Source of the DNA: JAKAXS01 sp041940525
Lineage (GTDB): Bacteria; Pseudomonadota; Alphaproteobacteria; Rhizobiales; Hyphomicrobiaceae
DNA: 64,000 nt
Assembly: GCA_041940525.1 (NCBI GenBank)
Contig: JBGTSB010000001.1
Span: 62,001 to 126,000, forward strand
Reading direction: 5' to 3'
The notes beneath the pieces were generated by a model, which saw only the letters and a list, made by a program, of their open reading frames with translations, did no database searches and was not told the origin of the DNA. This document shows positions 25,835-34,579 of the stretch, piece by piece. The position numbers and the translations under genes are program-made. How positions within the stretch are numbered: position 1 is the stretch's first letter; the number at the start of each line of letters is the position of its first letter.

Positions 25835-27334
25835 GTGAGCGAAACCCTATTAGCACAAGCAAATCCGGAGGCTGGTCCCGTCCCGAGCCCGGCTCCAACT
25901 GCGCCGGCCCCAGATGCTCCGCCACCTGCACCGCAGCCGTCGGCTCCAGCTGAGAACGCAGAACCGCCGCCTGCCCCCAAGCCCGCCGAAGAGATCGAGG
26001 AAACGGTCACCCAGGCCGTTGAGTCAGCCGTCAGCTTTACCGAACAAGCTTGGAACTTCGCAACCGAGCACGTCTTCACAATTAGCGTCGCAATCGAATT
26101 GGCCGTTGTAGCCGCGTGCGCCTTGATCGCTTATTTGACAGCCGGCGTCGGAAAGCGGCTTGTCGGGCGTTTGTGGCCAATGACGGACAGCGGACGCTTT
26201 TCGTCCACGCGCCGAGTCGTCGAAAGTCTTGTCGCGCCATTCATATGCGTCATGCTGCTATGGGTGGCGACATCCCTCATGCGCAACGCCGGGCTGGAAA
26301 ACGTCATTGTCCGCGCCGCCGCAAGCTTGCTGAATGCCTGGGTGCTGATCAGGCTGTTTTCTTCCCTGGTTCCCGACGCCTTCTGGTCAAAACTTTTCGC
26401 CTCCGCCGCCTGGCTCATCGCCGCTCTCAACATCCTGCGTTTGCTTGATCCTACGATCGCGGTGTTGGATGCGATGGCCTTCCAATTCGGCAACATCCGC
26501 TTGTCGGTTTACGTGGTGCTCAAGGGGCTTTTGTTTGCTGGCCTGCTCCTCTGGATCGCCACGGCCCTGTCGCGGATCATCAACGCACAGATTGGACGAA
26601 CATCAAGGCTGACACCATCCGTCCAAACGCTGATCGGGCAAACGGTCCGCCTTGGCATGCTGTTCCTGGCAATCATGATCGCGTTGAGCGCCATCGGCAT
26701 CGATCTGACGGCCATGGCAGTCTTTTCGGGCGCCATCGGTGTTGGCATCGGCTTCGGCTTGCAATCCGTCTTCAGCAATCTTGTCGCCGGCATCATCATC
26801 CTTCTCGAACGAAGCATTAAAGTGGGCGACTTCGTCGAAGTCGAAGGCGGCATCCACGGCACGGTGCGCGAAATCAACATTCGAAGCACGCTTGTCACGA
26901 CAAATGATAACATCGACGTTCTTGTTCCGAACTCCGAATTCATCACCAAGCAGCTGACAAACTGGACGATGCGCGACGCCTACCGCCGCGTTCGCATACC
27001 ATTTGGCGTGGCCTACGGCACCAACAAGGATTTGGTTCGCCAAGCCGGGCTAGAGGCCGCCGACAACGTCAAACACACCTTAAAGGGTATCAAAGGACGC
27101 GAGCCGCAGGTCTGGCTCGTGGGCTTCGGTGACAGCAGTCTCGACTTCGAGCTCGTCGTTTGGCTCGACCCGGACTCCGTCAAGCGCCCCGCGGCCGTCA
27201 ACGCTGCCTATTGCTGGGAAATCGAAACAGCTCTTGCGAAGCACGGCATCGAGATCCCCTTCCCGCAACGCGATCTGCATATCCGGTCCGGCCAGTTGCC
27301 TGTTCAGATGCAAAGTGGCAACGAAGAGACTTAA
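25835..27334 (+). CDS. MscS-family mechanosensitive channel
   Basis: A 499-residue inner-membrane channel starting at GTG. Residues about 12-55 are Pro/Ala-rich low complexity (GPVPSPAPTAPAPDAPP and more). Five or so membrane helices follow, then the MscS core: the pore helix AVFSGAIGVGIGFGLQSVFS, LLERSIKVGDFVEVEGGIHG of the beta domain and VPNSEFITKQLTNWT, ending in the alpha/beta domain. It protects against osmotic downshock. A perfect terminator hairpin stands directly after the stop, closing the zntB-mscS unit. Confidence 0.95.
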   Translation: MSETLLAQANPEAGPVPSPAPTAPAPDAPPPAPQPSAPAENAEPPPAPKPAEEIEETVTQAVESAVSFTEQAWNFATEHVFTISVAIELAVVAACALIAYLTAGVGKRLVGRLWPMTDSGRFSSTRRVVESLVAPFICVMLLWVATSLMRNAGLENVIVRAAASLLNAWVLIRLFSSLVPDAFWSKLFASAAWLIAALNILRLLDPTIAVLDAMAFQFGNIRLSVYVVLKGLLFAGLLLWIATALSRIINAQIGRTSRLTPSVQTLIGQTVRLGMLFLAIMIALSAIGIDLTAMAVFSGAIGVGIGFGLQSVFSNLVAGIIILLERSIKVGDFVEVEGGIHGTVREINIRSTLVTTNDNIDVLVPNSEFITKQLTNWTMRDAYRRVRIPFGVAYGTNKDLVRQAGLEAADNVKHTLKGIKGREPQVWLVGFGDSSLDFELVVWLDPDSVKRPAAVNAAYCWEIETALAKHGIEIPFPQRDLHIRSGQLPVQMQSGNEET

Positions 27335-27338
27335 GTGC

Positions 27339-27370
27339 GAGCGGCGGTGCAATGCTCACCGCCGCTCTTT
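27339..27370 (+). terminator. Terminator after the MscS gene
   Basis: A perfect 11-bp stem GAGCGGCGGTG/CACCGCCGCTC with a 7-nt loop, followed by TTT. It begins 4 bp after the stop codon. Confidence 0.8.
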
Positions 27371-27576
27371 CAATCATATAACCATCGATTTTTACTCTCA
27401 TCGGTTTGGCGCGTCGCGGCCGTTCCGTTTGGAACAGTCGCACTCCTTTGGGCCTCTCGCGACCGGATCGGGCGCGGGAACTTCCCCTCTTGCTAGCCGT
27501 TTCTTTGGATGCCGCTCATTCGAGCGCATGAAGAACCATAAGAATGCGAACCCGCGAGGTCCGCCAAGGAGGTCCT

Positions 27577-28104
27577 ATGTCCAAGCCCATCCTCGGCATA
27601 CTGGCAGCAGCCGGCTGCGGTCTCTTCGCCGACGCTACGTTGGCCGGCGTGTCCAGCGGCGACAAGCAAAAGTCTGCCGCCGCAGAAGAAAAGTCAGAGT
27701 CTGCTGCCGCGCCTGGCTCAGGCAACGAACCGACGTACAAGATCGGCCCGGATGGCAAAGTTAGCTGGGCGGTGTACGAAGGCTTCAAGCGCTATCACGG
27801 CGAATGCCACATATGCCACGGCCCCAATGGACTGGGCTCGACCTTTGCTCCAGCTTTGGCGGAAACGATGAAGTCAACCAGTTACGCCCAGTTCAAGGAC
27901 ATCATTTCAAACGGCAAAGCGTCCGGCGAGAAGGCAATGCCCGCCTACGCCAACAACCCCAACGTCATGTGCTACGTCGACAGCATCTATGTTTATCTGA
28001 AAGCACGCGCTGATGGAAAACTGGCCGCGGGCGACGAGGCAGTCGAAAACAAGGAAGAAAAATCTCAGGAAGCGAAAGACGCCGAGAAGCAGTGCATGAA
28101 GTGA
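27577..28104 (+). CDS. c-type cytochrome, methanol-metabolism-related (four-Cys family)
   Basis: A 175-residue periplasmic cytochrome c. A signal peptide (MSKPILGILAAAGCGLF, ending LAG) is followed by a Lys/Ala/Ser-rich linker. Residues from about 55 form a single-heme domain with CHICHG for heme attachment, MPAYANNP with the distal Met, and two further Cys (VMCYVDS and near the C-terminus QCMK). This arrangement matches the methanol-metabolism-related four-Cys cytochromes, so it may take electrons from a PQQ alcohol dehydrogenase. AAGGAGG before the ATG at 27577 decides the start over an upstream in-frame ATG. Confidence 0.85.
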   Translation: MSKPILGILAAAGCGLFADATLAGVSSGDKQKSAAAEEKSESAAAPGSGNEPTYKIGPDGKVSWAVYEGFKRYHGECHICHGPNGLGSTFAPALAETMKSTSYAQFKDIISNGKASGEKAMPAYANNPNVMCYVDSIYVYLKARADGKLAAGDEAVENKEEKSQEAKDAEKQCMK

Positions 28105-28155
28105 CCACGCAGTGCAGAGGCGGTCCGGCTTAGAAACCTGGAAAATTGAAAAGAT

Positions 28156-28232
28156 TGGTCGGGGCGACGAGATTCGAACACGCGACCCCCTGCTCCCAAA
28201 GCAGGTGCTCTACCAGGCTGAGCTACGCCCCG
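28156..28232 (-). tRNA. tRNA-Pro (TGG)
   Basis: The minus-strand transcript folds as a cloverleaf: acceptor CGGGGCG/CGCCCCG with discriminator A and encoded CCA, D arm GCTCAGCCTGGTAGAGC, anticodon arm CCTGC-TTTGGGA-GCAGG with anticodon TGG, and T loop TTCGAAT. The T stem has one T-T mismatch and one G-T pair (GCGTG/CTCGT). It stands alone. Confidence 0.95.
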
Positions 28233-28328
28233 ACGAATAAGAAACAGCCTTTTGAGTGTTTCAGTGTCCGGCGTCAAGACCGAACCTTGGCCCCATCCGC
28301 CAAAAAGGCTCAGAACCGCGCAAACACC

Positions 28329-28742
28329 TCAGATCTGCGGCAAAAAAGCTTTCAAATCCGGTGTCATGATGATGTCGTCCTGGTCGTCGCCGGACGAATG
28401 AACGACGATCCAGGTGCAGGCGGCGCCACTGTCGTTGACCGGCGCGTGCGGCACGTCGCGCGGCATGAACATCTGCTCGCCAGCCACCAGGTCCGCGCGT
28501 TTCTCAAGACGGTCGCCGTAGTAGACAGCGCAACGGCCTTCCAACAAATAGGCGATCGTATCGATCCCCTTGTGATAGTGCGGGTTGGCTTTCGCGCCCG
28601 GCGGCATAGGCAGCACGTTCATGCACACATCCGTCTCCCCCACGGTGCCGCGCGACACCCCCGCGCCATAAGTGAAGCCTTGCTGGCCGACGTAGGTCTC
28701 TCCCGGCGAAATGACCTTGGCCCGGTCCGTGGCTGATGTCAT
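28329..28742 (-). CDS. Cupin-domain protein
   Basis: A 137-residue single-domain cupin. The first metal motif is in KANPHYHKGIDTIAYLLEG (His, His) and the second in FMPRDVPHAPVNDSGA (His). No signal peptide, so it is probably cytoplasmic. Such small cupins act as isomerases, dioxygenases or sugar-binding stress proteins; the sequence does not decide. AGGAGG lies 5 nt before the ATG. It faces the tRNA-Pro gene on the same strand without clear coupling. Confidence 0.85.
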   Translation of the reverse strand: MTSATDRAKVISPGETYVGQQGFTYGAGVSRGTVGETDVCMNVLPMPPGAKANPHYHKGIDTIAYLLEGRCAVYYGDRLEKRADLVAGEQMFMPRDVPHAPVNDSGAACTWIVVHSSGDDQDDIIMTPDLKAFLPQI

Positions 28743-28823
28743 GGCTGCCTCCTCTCAACGTGCTGCGGCAAGAGACAACACCACCGGCAGGCGGCAGTCT
28801 AGGTTTTGATCAAGTCAGCAAAG

Positions 28824-29933
28824 TCAGCGCAGCGGAAAAGCAAGTTCCACCCGCAGGTGGCCGTCTTCGCGCTCGGTCGCGCAGGTGCCGCGCAACTGAC
28901 GTGCGGATGCCTGCAACAGCTTGCTACCGAAGCCGCCCACGGCCGTCTCGGTGCTATCCAATTCAGGTGCGTCAAGCAACGTCTCAACCCAGCGCAATGT
29001 CACCTGACCGTTGTCGATATCCCAAAGAAGCGAAACCGGTTCGCCGCGGGCAAGCGCGCCATACTTGGCGGAATTCGTTGCAAGCTCGTGAAGGAACAAG
29101 CAGATCGGCGTCACCTGATCATGACGCAACTTCATCGGCGCGCCGCCGGTCGAAGCCGCGCAGCCCTTATGGCAATACGGTGCCAACAGCCGCTCTACCA
29201 CCTGCTGCAGATCAACTTCATCGTTGCCGTTGATGAACGCGTCATGCGCCTTACCCAGCGCCGTCAGACGAGACACGGAGCCGTCCACCAGCTCCTCAAT
29301 GGAAACGGCGTCTTTGCCTGACAGCTTTACGAGCGCGGCCGAAACCGCCAGCGTATTTTTGACCCGGTGGTGATACTCGCGCGCGAGAAGCCCGTTCTCA
29401 ACCGCGAGCGCTTTGGCGCGTACAGCCTGCGAACGCAACACAACCTCATCCTCCGCGATCGCGGCAAGGTCGGTCATGATCCCAACATCTTCGTCCGACC
29501 AGTCACGCGGACTGGAGCCAATCGCGCACAGCGATCCGAGCACGCGGCCCTCACGGTCGCGCACTGGCACGCCAAGATAGGAAATGACCGACAGGTCAGA
29601 GACCGCGCCATTGTCCTGAAGCAGCGGATCAACCCGCGCGTCATTGACGATGAACGGCTTTTGCGACGAGACAACGTACTTGCAGAACGAATGCGAGAGC
29701 GGCGTCTGCTGCGTTTCATCAAACGGAGCAGGCAACCCGGTGTGCGCGGCGAAGAATTGCCGGTCAGACGTCACCAAGCTGAGTAGGGCAACATCCGTCT
29801 TCATGAGACGCGCTGCCAACGCAGCCACCCGGTCAAGCTGCGGGTCGGCCGGCGCATCAAGCAGCCCCGTGGCAACCACGGACTGGAGGCGGTCCTCGCG
29901 AGACAGTTCAGTGTTGAGGCAGGTAGCGTTCAT
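28824..29933 (-). CDS. GAF-domain HWE histidine kinase
   Basis: A 369-residue soluble sensor kinase. An N-terminal GAF domain (about residues 25-160, with HTGLPAPFDETQQTPLSHSF and LGVPVRDREGRVLGSLCAI) senses a small ligand or light/redox state. The HWE-family kinase core follows: REYHHRVKNTLAVSAALVKL with the phosphoacceptor His, FLHELATNSAKYGAL as N box and GGFGSKLLQASARQL in the ATP lid. There is no response regulator next to it, common for HWE kinases. A perfect 18-bp palindrome lies 62 bp upstream of the start. Confidence 0.9.
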   Translation of the reverse strand: MNATCLNTELSREDRLQSVVATGLLDAPADPQLDRVAALAARLMKTDVALLSLVTSDRQFFAAHTGLPAPFDETQQTPLSHSFCKYVVSSQKPFIVNDARVDPLLQDNGAVSDLSVISYLGVPVRDREGRVLGSLCAIGSSPRDWSDEDVGIMTDLAAIAEDEVVLRSQAVRAKALAVENGLLAREYHHRVKNTLAVSAALVKLSGKDAVSIEELVDGSVSRLTALGKAHDAFINGNDEVDLQQVVERLLAPYCHKGCAASTGGAPMKLRHDQVTPICLFLHELATNSAKYGALARGEPVSLLWDIDNGQVTLRWVETLLDAPELDSTETAVGGFGSKLLQASARQLRGTCATEREDGHLRVELAFPLR

Positions 29934-29994
29934 CGTTTAAGGGCGCACACACATAGTCCAAGGGCATTCCTCTTAGTCGGGCCCCAGACTGATC

Positions 29995-30012
29995 GCAATA
30001 CAATTGTATTGC
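29995..30012. promoter_or_regulatory. Perfect 18-bp palindrome upstream of the GAF-HWE kinase
   Basis: GCAATACAATTGTATTGC is identical to its own reverse complement. It lies in the 227-bp region upstream of the kinase start (29933) and downstream of the nitroreductase. It looks like a dimeric-regulator operator; the regulator is unknown. Confidence 0.5.
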
Positions 30013-30160
30013 ACCTTAACAATCCTCAAGAAATTAGCAGCGCGACATCTTCAGCTTCACTGCGTCTTTATATTCTTTACAAAGACGTCTTCTTAACCAT
30101 GGCAAATCCCACTCTGCCAGGAGAGTAAAGGGCTAGGTTTCGGAGGCGGTTGATCGCGGG

Positions 30161-30745
30161 CTAGTCGTTTGTCGGCTGCCAGTGGCTGACGATCTGAGTC
30201 ATATCTGGCCGGTCCCGGTCTTCGGGAGCCTCGCTGGCACTACCGATATAGACAAAACCGGCGACGCGTTCGTTGTCCGCAAGGCCGAGCGCTTGTGCTA
30301 TTCCTTGACTGTATGCCAGCCACTCGGTGAGCCAATTTGTGACGAAGCCGCCCGCGTTGGCGGCGATGCACAGGTTCATGCAGGCAGCACCGGCGGACAG
30401 GATTTGTTCCCACTCCGGCACGCCTGGCTTTGGCGAAATCCGTGATATGACCGCCACGACGATCGGCGCGCGCAAGAATCGCTTGCGTTCGGTTTCCAGC
30501 CGGAATGGCGATGGCGGATCTTTTTCTTCGCGTTCACAGACGTCTGCTATGATCTGGCCGAACTGTTCACGGGCCTCTCCAGAAAAGACAACAAATCGCC
30601 ACGGAGCCAGCTTTTTGTGATCTGGAACGCGGGCCGCGATAGTCAGGAATTGTTGCAACGCCTCTGGGCTGGGGCCAGGGCCGGCCATGTTATCAGCCTT
30701 GACGGAACGGCGTTTGTTGAGCAGGTCCAAGGTTTCTTGGTGCAT
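30161..30745 (-). CDS. Nitroreductase family protein (YdjA-like)
   Basis: A 194-residue flavoenzyme. The N-terminal DLLNKRRSVKADNM with Arg/Arg-Ser for FMN phosphate, the ARVPDHKKLAPWRFVVF strand and the AGAACMNLCIAANAGGFVTNW helix are those of small FMN nitroreductases. They reduce nitro compounds or quinones with NAD(P)H, usually as dimers; the natural substrate is unknown. I chose the ATG at 30745; a GTG at 30760 would add five residues. It runs divergently from the VWA gene. Confidence 0.9.
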   Translation of the reverse strand: MHQETLDLLNKRRSVKADNMAGPGPSPEALQQFLTIAARVPDHKKLAPWRFVVFSGEAREQFGQIIADVCEREEKDPPSPFRLETERKRFLRAPIVVAVISRISPKPGVPEWEQILSAGAACMNLCIAANAGGFVTNWLTEWLAYSQGIAQALGLADNERVAGFVYIGSASEAPEDRDRPDMTQIVSHWQPTND

Positions 30746-30855
30746 TGTCGGCGAAACCACGTGAGTTGTTGCTAGCGAAGGTCTCGCTAGCCCAGTTTGC
30801 GATCTGATACAATGTGTTGAGCTCTAGGGAGAGTTCCGCAAGGGGTGTTGGCACA

Positions 30856-32757
30856 ATGAATAGATGGGCAAGAGCGCTCACGATCCTGTTGGCTGGTGTT
30901 TTGGGCGCGCCGGGACTGGCGTCGGCCCAGCAAGCATCAACGGTCATCGTGATGGACGGGTCTGGCTCGATGGCGGGCTGGCTGCGCGGCGCCAAGAACA
31001 GCAAGTTCGATATGGCCCTGACCGCATTGGAACCGGCGCTATCGGAACTGGCACCTGAAACATCTCTAGGGCTTGTTGGTTTCGGGCATCGCCGTAAACG
31101 CGACTGCACGGATGTTCAGGTTCGCGTGGCCCCTGCAGAAGGTTCGCTCGGTGCGGCGGCAGAGTCGCTGAAGGACATGAGAACAGTTGGCAAGGGGCCG
31201 ATGGTCGAAGCCATGCGTCAGGCCGAAGGGCTACTCAAAGACGCCGCCAAACGTTCGATGATTGTCATTCATGATAATGCGGACAACTGCCGGCAGGACG
31301 CATGTGAAACCGCCAAGGCCATGGTCGAGCGCAGCCCGGGTTTGACGGTCCATGTGATCACCGTCGGCGACGACCCAAAAGCGCGCTCGGCGATGGCCTG
31401 CGTGCCGGAAACCACCGGTGGGAAGTACTATCAGGTGACCGACGCCGAGGGGATCTCCGCGGCTGTTTCAGATGTCATCAAGCTGGCGGTGTTGCCGCCC
31501 GCGCCGTCGCCGACGCCCGCGATCCGCCCAGATACTCCGGAAGACAAGTTGGCGGAAGCCGGCTTGATCTTGACCGCGAGCCTGACTGACGGCACGGGTG
31601 CGATCAACGCGCCTGTTGAATGGACCATCAACAAAGACGGAGAAGACCGTCCTGTTTATTCTGAATCGGCCGCAGAGGTTGTGAAGGCACTACCGGCAGG
31701 ATCGTATTCGGTTCAAGCCAGGCTTGGCTTGGCCGAAGCGAGACAGACGATTGCCGTTGACGACGGCAAACCCAGCGTTGCGCGCCTGAACCTCAAGGCC
31801 GGGCGCTTGATCCTGCCTGCCATTCCCGGAGGACAAGACGATGCCCTGCTGACCATCACCAAATCTGGTGAAGAGAACGAGCCCGTCTATGTCGGGCGGC
31901 GCGTGGCTGGCGCGCTGTTTGCCTCCGAGGGCGCGTATATATTGCGGGTCGACCGCGGTGTGTCTCAGTCTGCCCATGAGGTCTCCGTTGAGGCGGGAAA
32001 GGACGTCAAGATTCCCGCGTCCAGTAATCTTGGCGGATTGACCCTAGCAGCGCGCAGCTCGCAGGAAGGTCCGGCTGTCCGCTCTGTCCTCTTCACGATC
32101 AGCGAGGATGATCCTGACTCGCCCGGCGGCCGACGGGAAGTCGCCCGGTCCGCCGCACCGAACCCAAGCTTCGCTCTACCCGCCGGTACCTATTACGTCA
32201 CGGCGAGAGCCAAACAGGCGGAAGCGAATGAACGCATCGCCGTCTCCGCCGGGGCCACGCTGGACAAGACGGTGATCCTGGCGCTGGCGCGCCTCTCCGT
32301 ATCAGCAAGTACGTCGGAGGCTATATCGGGAACGCAAGCTGATCTCGACGTTCGCATTATCAGCGTGGGCGGGCAGGAAAAAGAGATGGCGCGTTCCTCT
32401 GAGAAGAGCCCATCGTTCACGTTGCCGTCTGGCCAGTATCGCGTGGAGGCGCGGTTGGGCTCTGAGAATGCCATGGCGGCTGCCGACGCGTCGCTACAGG
32501 CTGGAGGCGACACCCAAGTCGACTTGAAGATTGCGGCCGGACGCGTGGAGCTGGTGCGCCGCAGTGGGGGCCGCAAGGATGACATTATCGAGGTTTTAGA
32601 CACTGACGGCCAGGTTGTTTGGCACGCTGGTGGAGGCGACACCTCTTCGGCCCTGCTTGCGCCTGGCAGCTACACCTACCGCCTGCCTGACGGGTCATCG
32701 GCATCTTTCACGGTGAAGAATGGCGAACGGCTTACACTCAAGGTTTCTGAACCATGA
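30856..32757 (+). CDS. Secreted VWA protein with repeated beta-sandwich modules
   Basis: A 633-residue exported protein. A signal peptide (ends LASAQ) leads directly into a von Willebrand A domain (residues about 25-215) with an intact MIDAS start, VIVMDGSGSMAGW (DxSxS). Then come about five similar modules, each with a core such as LPAGSYSVQARLG (near residue 278), LPAGTYYVTARAK (441), LPSGQYRVEARLG (522) and LAPGSYTYRL (601). Such modules resemble PEGA or transthyretin-like beta sandwiches and suggest binding of a surface ligand. The next gene, overlapping by ATGA, encodes the same kind of module. Function is inferred only as envelope binding. Confidence 0.8.
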   Translation: MNRWARALTILLAGVLGAPGLASAQQASTVIVMDGSGSMAGWLRGAKNSKFDMALTALEPALSELAPETSLGLVGFGHRRKRDCTDVQVRVAPAEGSLGAAAESLKDMRTVGKGPMVEAMRQAEGLLKDAAKRSMIVIHDNADNCRQDACETAKAMVERSPGLTVHVITVGDDPKARSAMACVPETTGGKYYQVTDAEGISAAVSDVIKLAVLPPAPSPTPAIRPDTPEDKLAEAGLILTASLTDGTGAINAPVEWTINKDGEDRPVYSESAAEVVKALPAGSYSVQARLGLAEARQTIAVDDGKPSVARLNLKAGRLILPAIPGGQDDALLTITKSGEENEPVYVGRRVAGALFASEGAYILRVDRGVSQSAHEVSVEAGKDVKIPASSNLGGLTLAARSSQEGPAVRSVLFTISEDDPDSPGGRREVARSAAPNPSFALPAGTYYVTARAKQAEANERIAVSAGATLDKTVILALARLSVSASTSEAISGTQADLDVRIISVGGQEKEMARSSEKSPSFTLPSGQYRVEARLGSENAMAAADASLQAGGDTQVDLKIAAGRVELVRRSGGRKDDIIEVLDTDGQVVWHAGGGDTSSALLAPGSYTYRLPDGSSASFTVKNGERLTLKVSEP

Positions 32758-33716
32758 TCGTTTCCGGCTGGTTTGCAGGATTTCTATCTAGCACGCGGCA
32801 AGCTGCCAGCGCTTGCGTCGTTTCTGCTCTGATTTGTTTGGCTGCTGCGCCCGTATCTGCTCAGCAGGATACGGATCTGTTCGGTCTTCCTGGCGGGACG
32901 ACTGTCATCCCGCGCTCTGATCCATTCGCCACAGACGAGCCGGCGGAAGAGGAACAGGGAGACTACCTCAAGCTCGTGGCGTTGCTGACGGCCGATGGAC
33001 AGCCCATCGAGCAAGGATTGGTTTGGAGTGTCTTCACGCCGCTTGAGCAAGAAGGCAAGGTGAAACTTCTAAGCAAGCATACCGAGGCGAGCCCGAAGCT
33101 CACGCTGCAGCCGGGTGTCTACGTGATCAACGCGGCGCTTGGACGGGCGTACATCACACGCAAGATTACGCTTCGCCCGAACCAATCGGGACCCATTGTC
33201 GAGCAGTTTGTATTGAACGCAGGCGGTCTGCGCGTCTCGGCCCAGGTCTCGGGATCTAGCGCCCCACAGAACACGGTGCGCTACAATATCTACTCTGATC
33301 GAGACCAGCAGAACAACCGGCGGCTTATTGTTCGCGACGCGAAACCTGGCGTCGTGGTGCGGCTGAACTCTGGGCTTTATCAGGTCGAGTCGACCTATGG
33401 CGATGCGAATGTTCAGGTCCGCGCGGATGTAACGGTTGAAGCGGGCAAGCTGACTGAAGCCACGGTTTCGCATTCTGCTGCACGGGCCACGTTCAAGCTC
33501 GTCGAAAAGGCCGGCAGGGAGGCAATTGCCGATACGAAGTGGCGGATTGAAACGGATGATGGGCTTCTGGTGAAGGAGAACGCCGGCGCCTTTCCGACAC
33601 ACATGCTGGCCCCCGGAAAGTACACGGTAACGGCGCGCCACGCTGGGAACGTCTACCGGCGCCAGTTCGAGCTCGCAGATGGTGCTCAGGAGCAGATCGA
33701 AATCCTGATGGAGTGA
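32754..33716 (+). CDS. Secreted beta-module protein paired with the VWA protein
   Basis: A 320-residue exported protein that overlaps the VWA gene by ATGA, so translation is coupled. After the signal peptide (ends APVSAQQ) and a short acidic stretch, it contains at least three modules with the same core as its partner: LQPGVYVINAALG, LNSGLYQVESTYG and LAPGKYTVTARHAG. It has no VWA domain and no membrane helix. The two may bind each other or the same target in the periplasm or at the cell surface. No named family is recognised. Confidence 0.75.
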   Translation: MIVSGWFAGFLSSTRQAASACVVSALICLAAAPVSAQQDTDLFGLPGGTTVIPRSDPFATDEPAEEEQGDYLKLVALLTADGQPIEQGLVWSVFTPLEQEGKVKLLSKHTEASPKLTLQPGVYVINAALGRAYITRKITLRPNQSGPIVEQFVLNAGGLRVSAQVSGSSAPQNTVRYNIYSDRDQQNNRRLIVRDAKPGVVVRLNSGLYQVESTYGDANVQVRADVTVEAGKLTEATVSHSAARATFKLVEKAGREAIADTKWRIETDDGLLVKENAGAFPTHMLAPGKYTVTARHAGNVYRRQFELADGAQEQIEILME

Positions 33717-33720
33717 GCCA

Positions 33721-34413
33721 TCAGAAGTCGGTCAAAACCCAATCAGTCGGACAGCCGCTGGAGAGCATTTTCTTGTCGACGCTGTCTCGCGCGTCCGTCT
33801 CATCTAGATCATGGTAGAGATTGCGCGCGATCTGCCACTGCTCGCAGGCCGTGATTGGGTCGTTCTTGGACAGAAAGATATCGGCCAGCTCGATACGCGC
33901 GCGCGCGTGCACGCTGTGCAGTTTGGCTTCGGTGGCGAGCTTAATAGCTTCGCCCAAGAGGCTCGCAGCCTCGTCCATGTTGCCGGACGATACCTCCGCC
34001 TTGCTTTTCTCGATGAAGCTTTCGGCCTTAGCGGCCTCGGGAGAGTCGCTTTCCGGCCGCTGCAGCAATGCGGCCGGGACGGCTTGGAGCGGCGCGGTTG
34101 TTGGCTTGGACGTGCCGGCATTGCCGGCCGCTACGCCGTCCACCGGTGAGACGGCGGAAGCTATCTGAATTTCGCCGTCTTTGGTTTCATGGCGTGTTTT
34201 GCCAGCTGCTGCTCTCTGCGCCGCAGGGGGCGTGTCCGGCGTGGGGCCGGGCAAAGGCGCTTCGGATGTCTTTGCCTGCTGAGCATGCGCCGCACCGGCT
34301 GCGGAGGTGGCCGGGCGGCTGACAGACCACAGGATGACGATAGCCAACATGACAAGCGGCAAGGCCAAAACAATCAGGCCCATAGCTCCGTCGATGGACA
34401 GTGTTCCCGACAT
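33721..34413 (-). CDS. Single-pass membrane protein with TPR-like C-terminus
   Basis: A 230-residue protein. Residues about 10-32 are one membrane helix (MGLIVLALPLVMLAIVILW), followed by a low-complexity Ala/Pro/Thr region and a C-terminal helical part of about 95 residues. That part has TPR-like repeats (AASLLGEAIKLATEAKLHSV, then ADIFLSKNDPITACEQWQIA). The gene is tail to tail with the beta-module gene (4 bp apart). TPR membrane proteins of this size often sit in assemblies; the role here is not known. Confidence 0.75.
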   Translation of the reverse strand: MSGTLSIDGAMGLIVLALPLVMLAIVILWSVSRPATSAAGAAHAQQAKTSEAPLPGPTPDTPPAAQRAAAGKTRHETKDGEIQIASAVSPVDGVAAGNAGTSKPTTAPLQAVPAALLQRPESDSPEAAKAESFIEKSKAEVSSGNMDEAASLLGEAIKLATEAKLHSVHARARIELADIFLSKNDPITACEQWQIARNLYHDLDETDARDSVDKKMLSSGCPTDWVLTDF

Positions 34414-34579
34414 GCCCTCTCCCGGTCTATTTCATCAGTTCAGAGACCGCTCCTACTCCCCCCGGATACAATGGAGCGCCTGGATATGGGCACCAGAGCG
34501 CGGGTGACTGGCCCCGTCAAGCCTTGACCCGGAGCGCAAGTTGGGCCACACGCCCTTGATAGGCCTGAAGGACAAAAAG

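Noticed and set aside
34414..34579. Possible SAM riboswitch before metC
   Set aside because: I could not find the SAM-II core or another known SAM fold in the leader.
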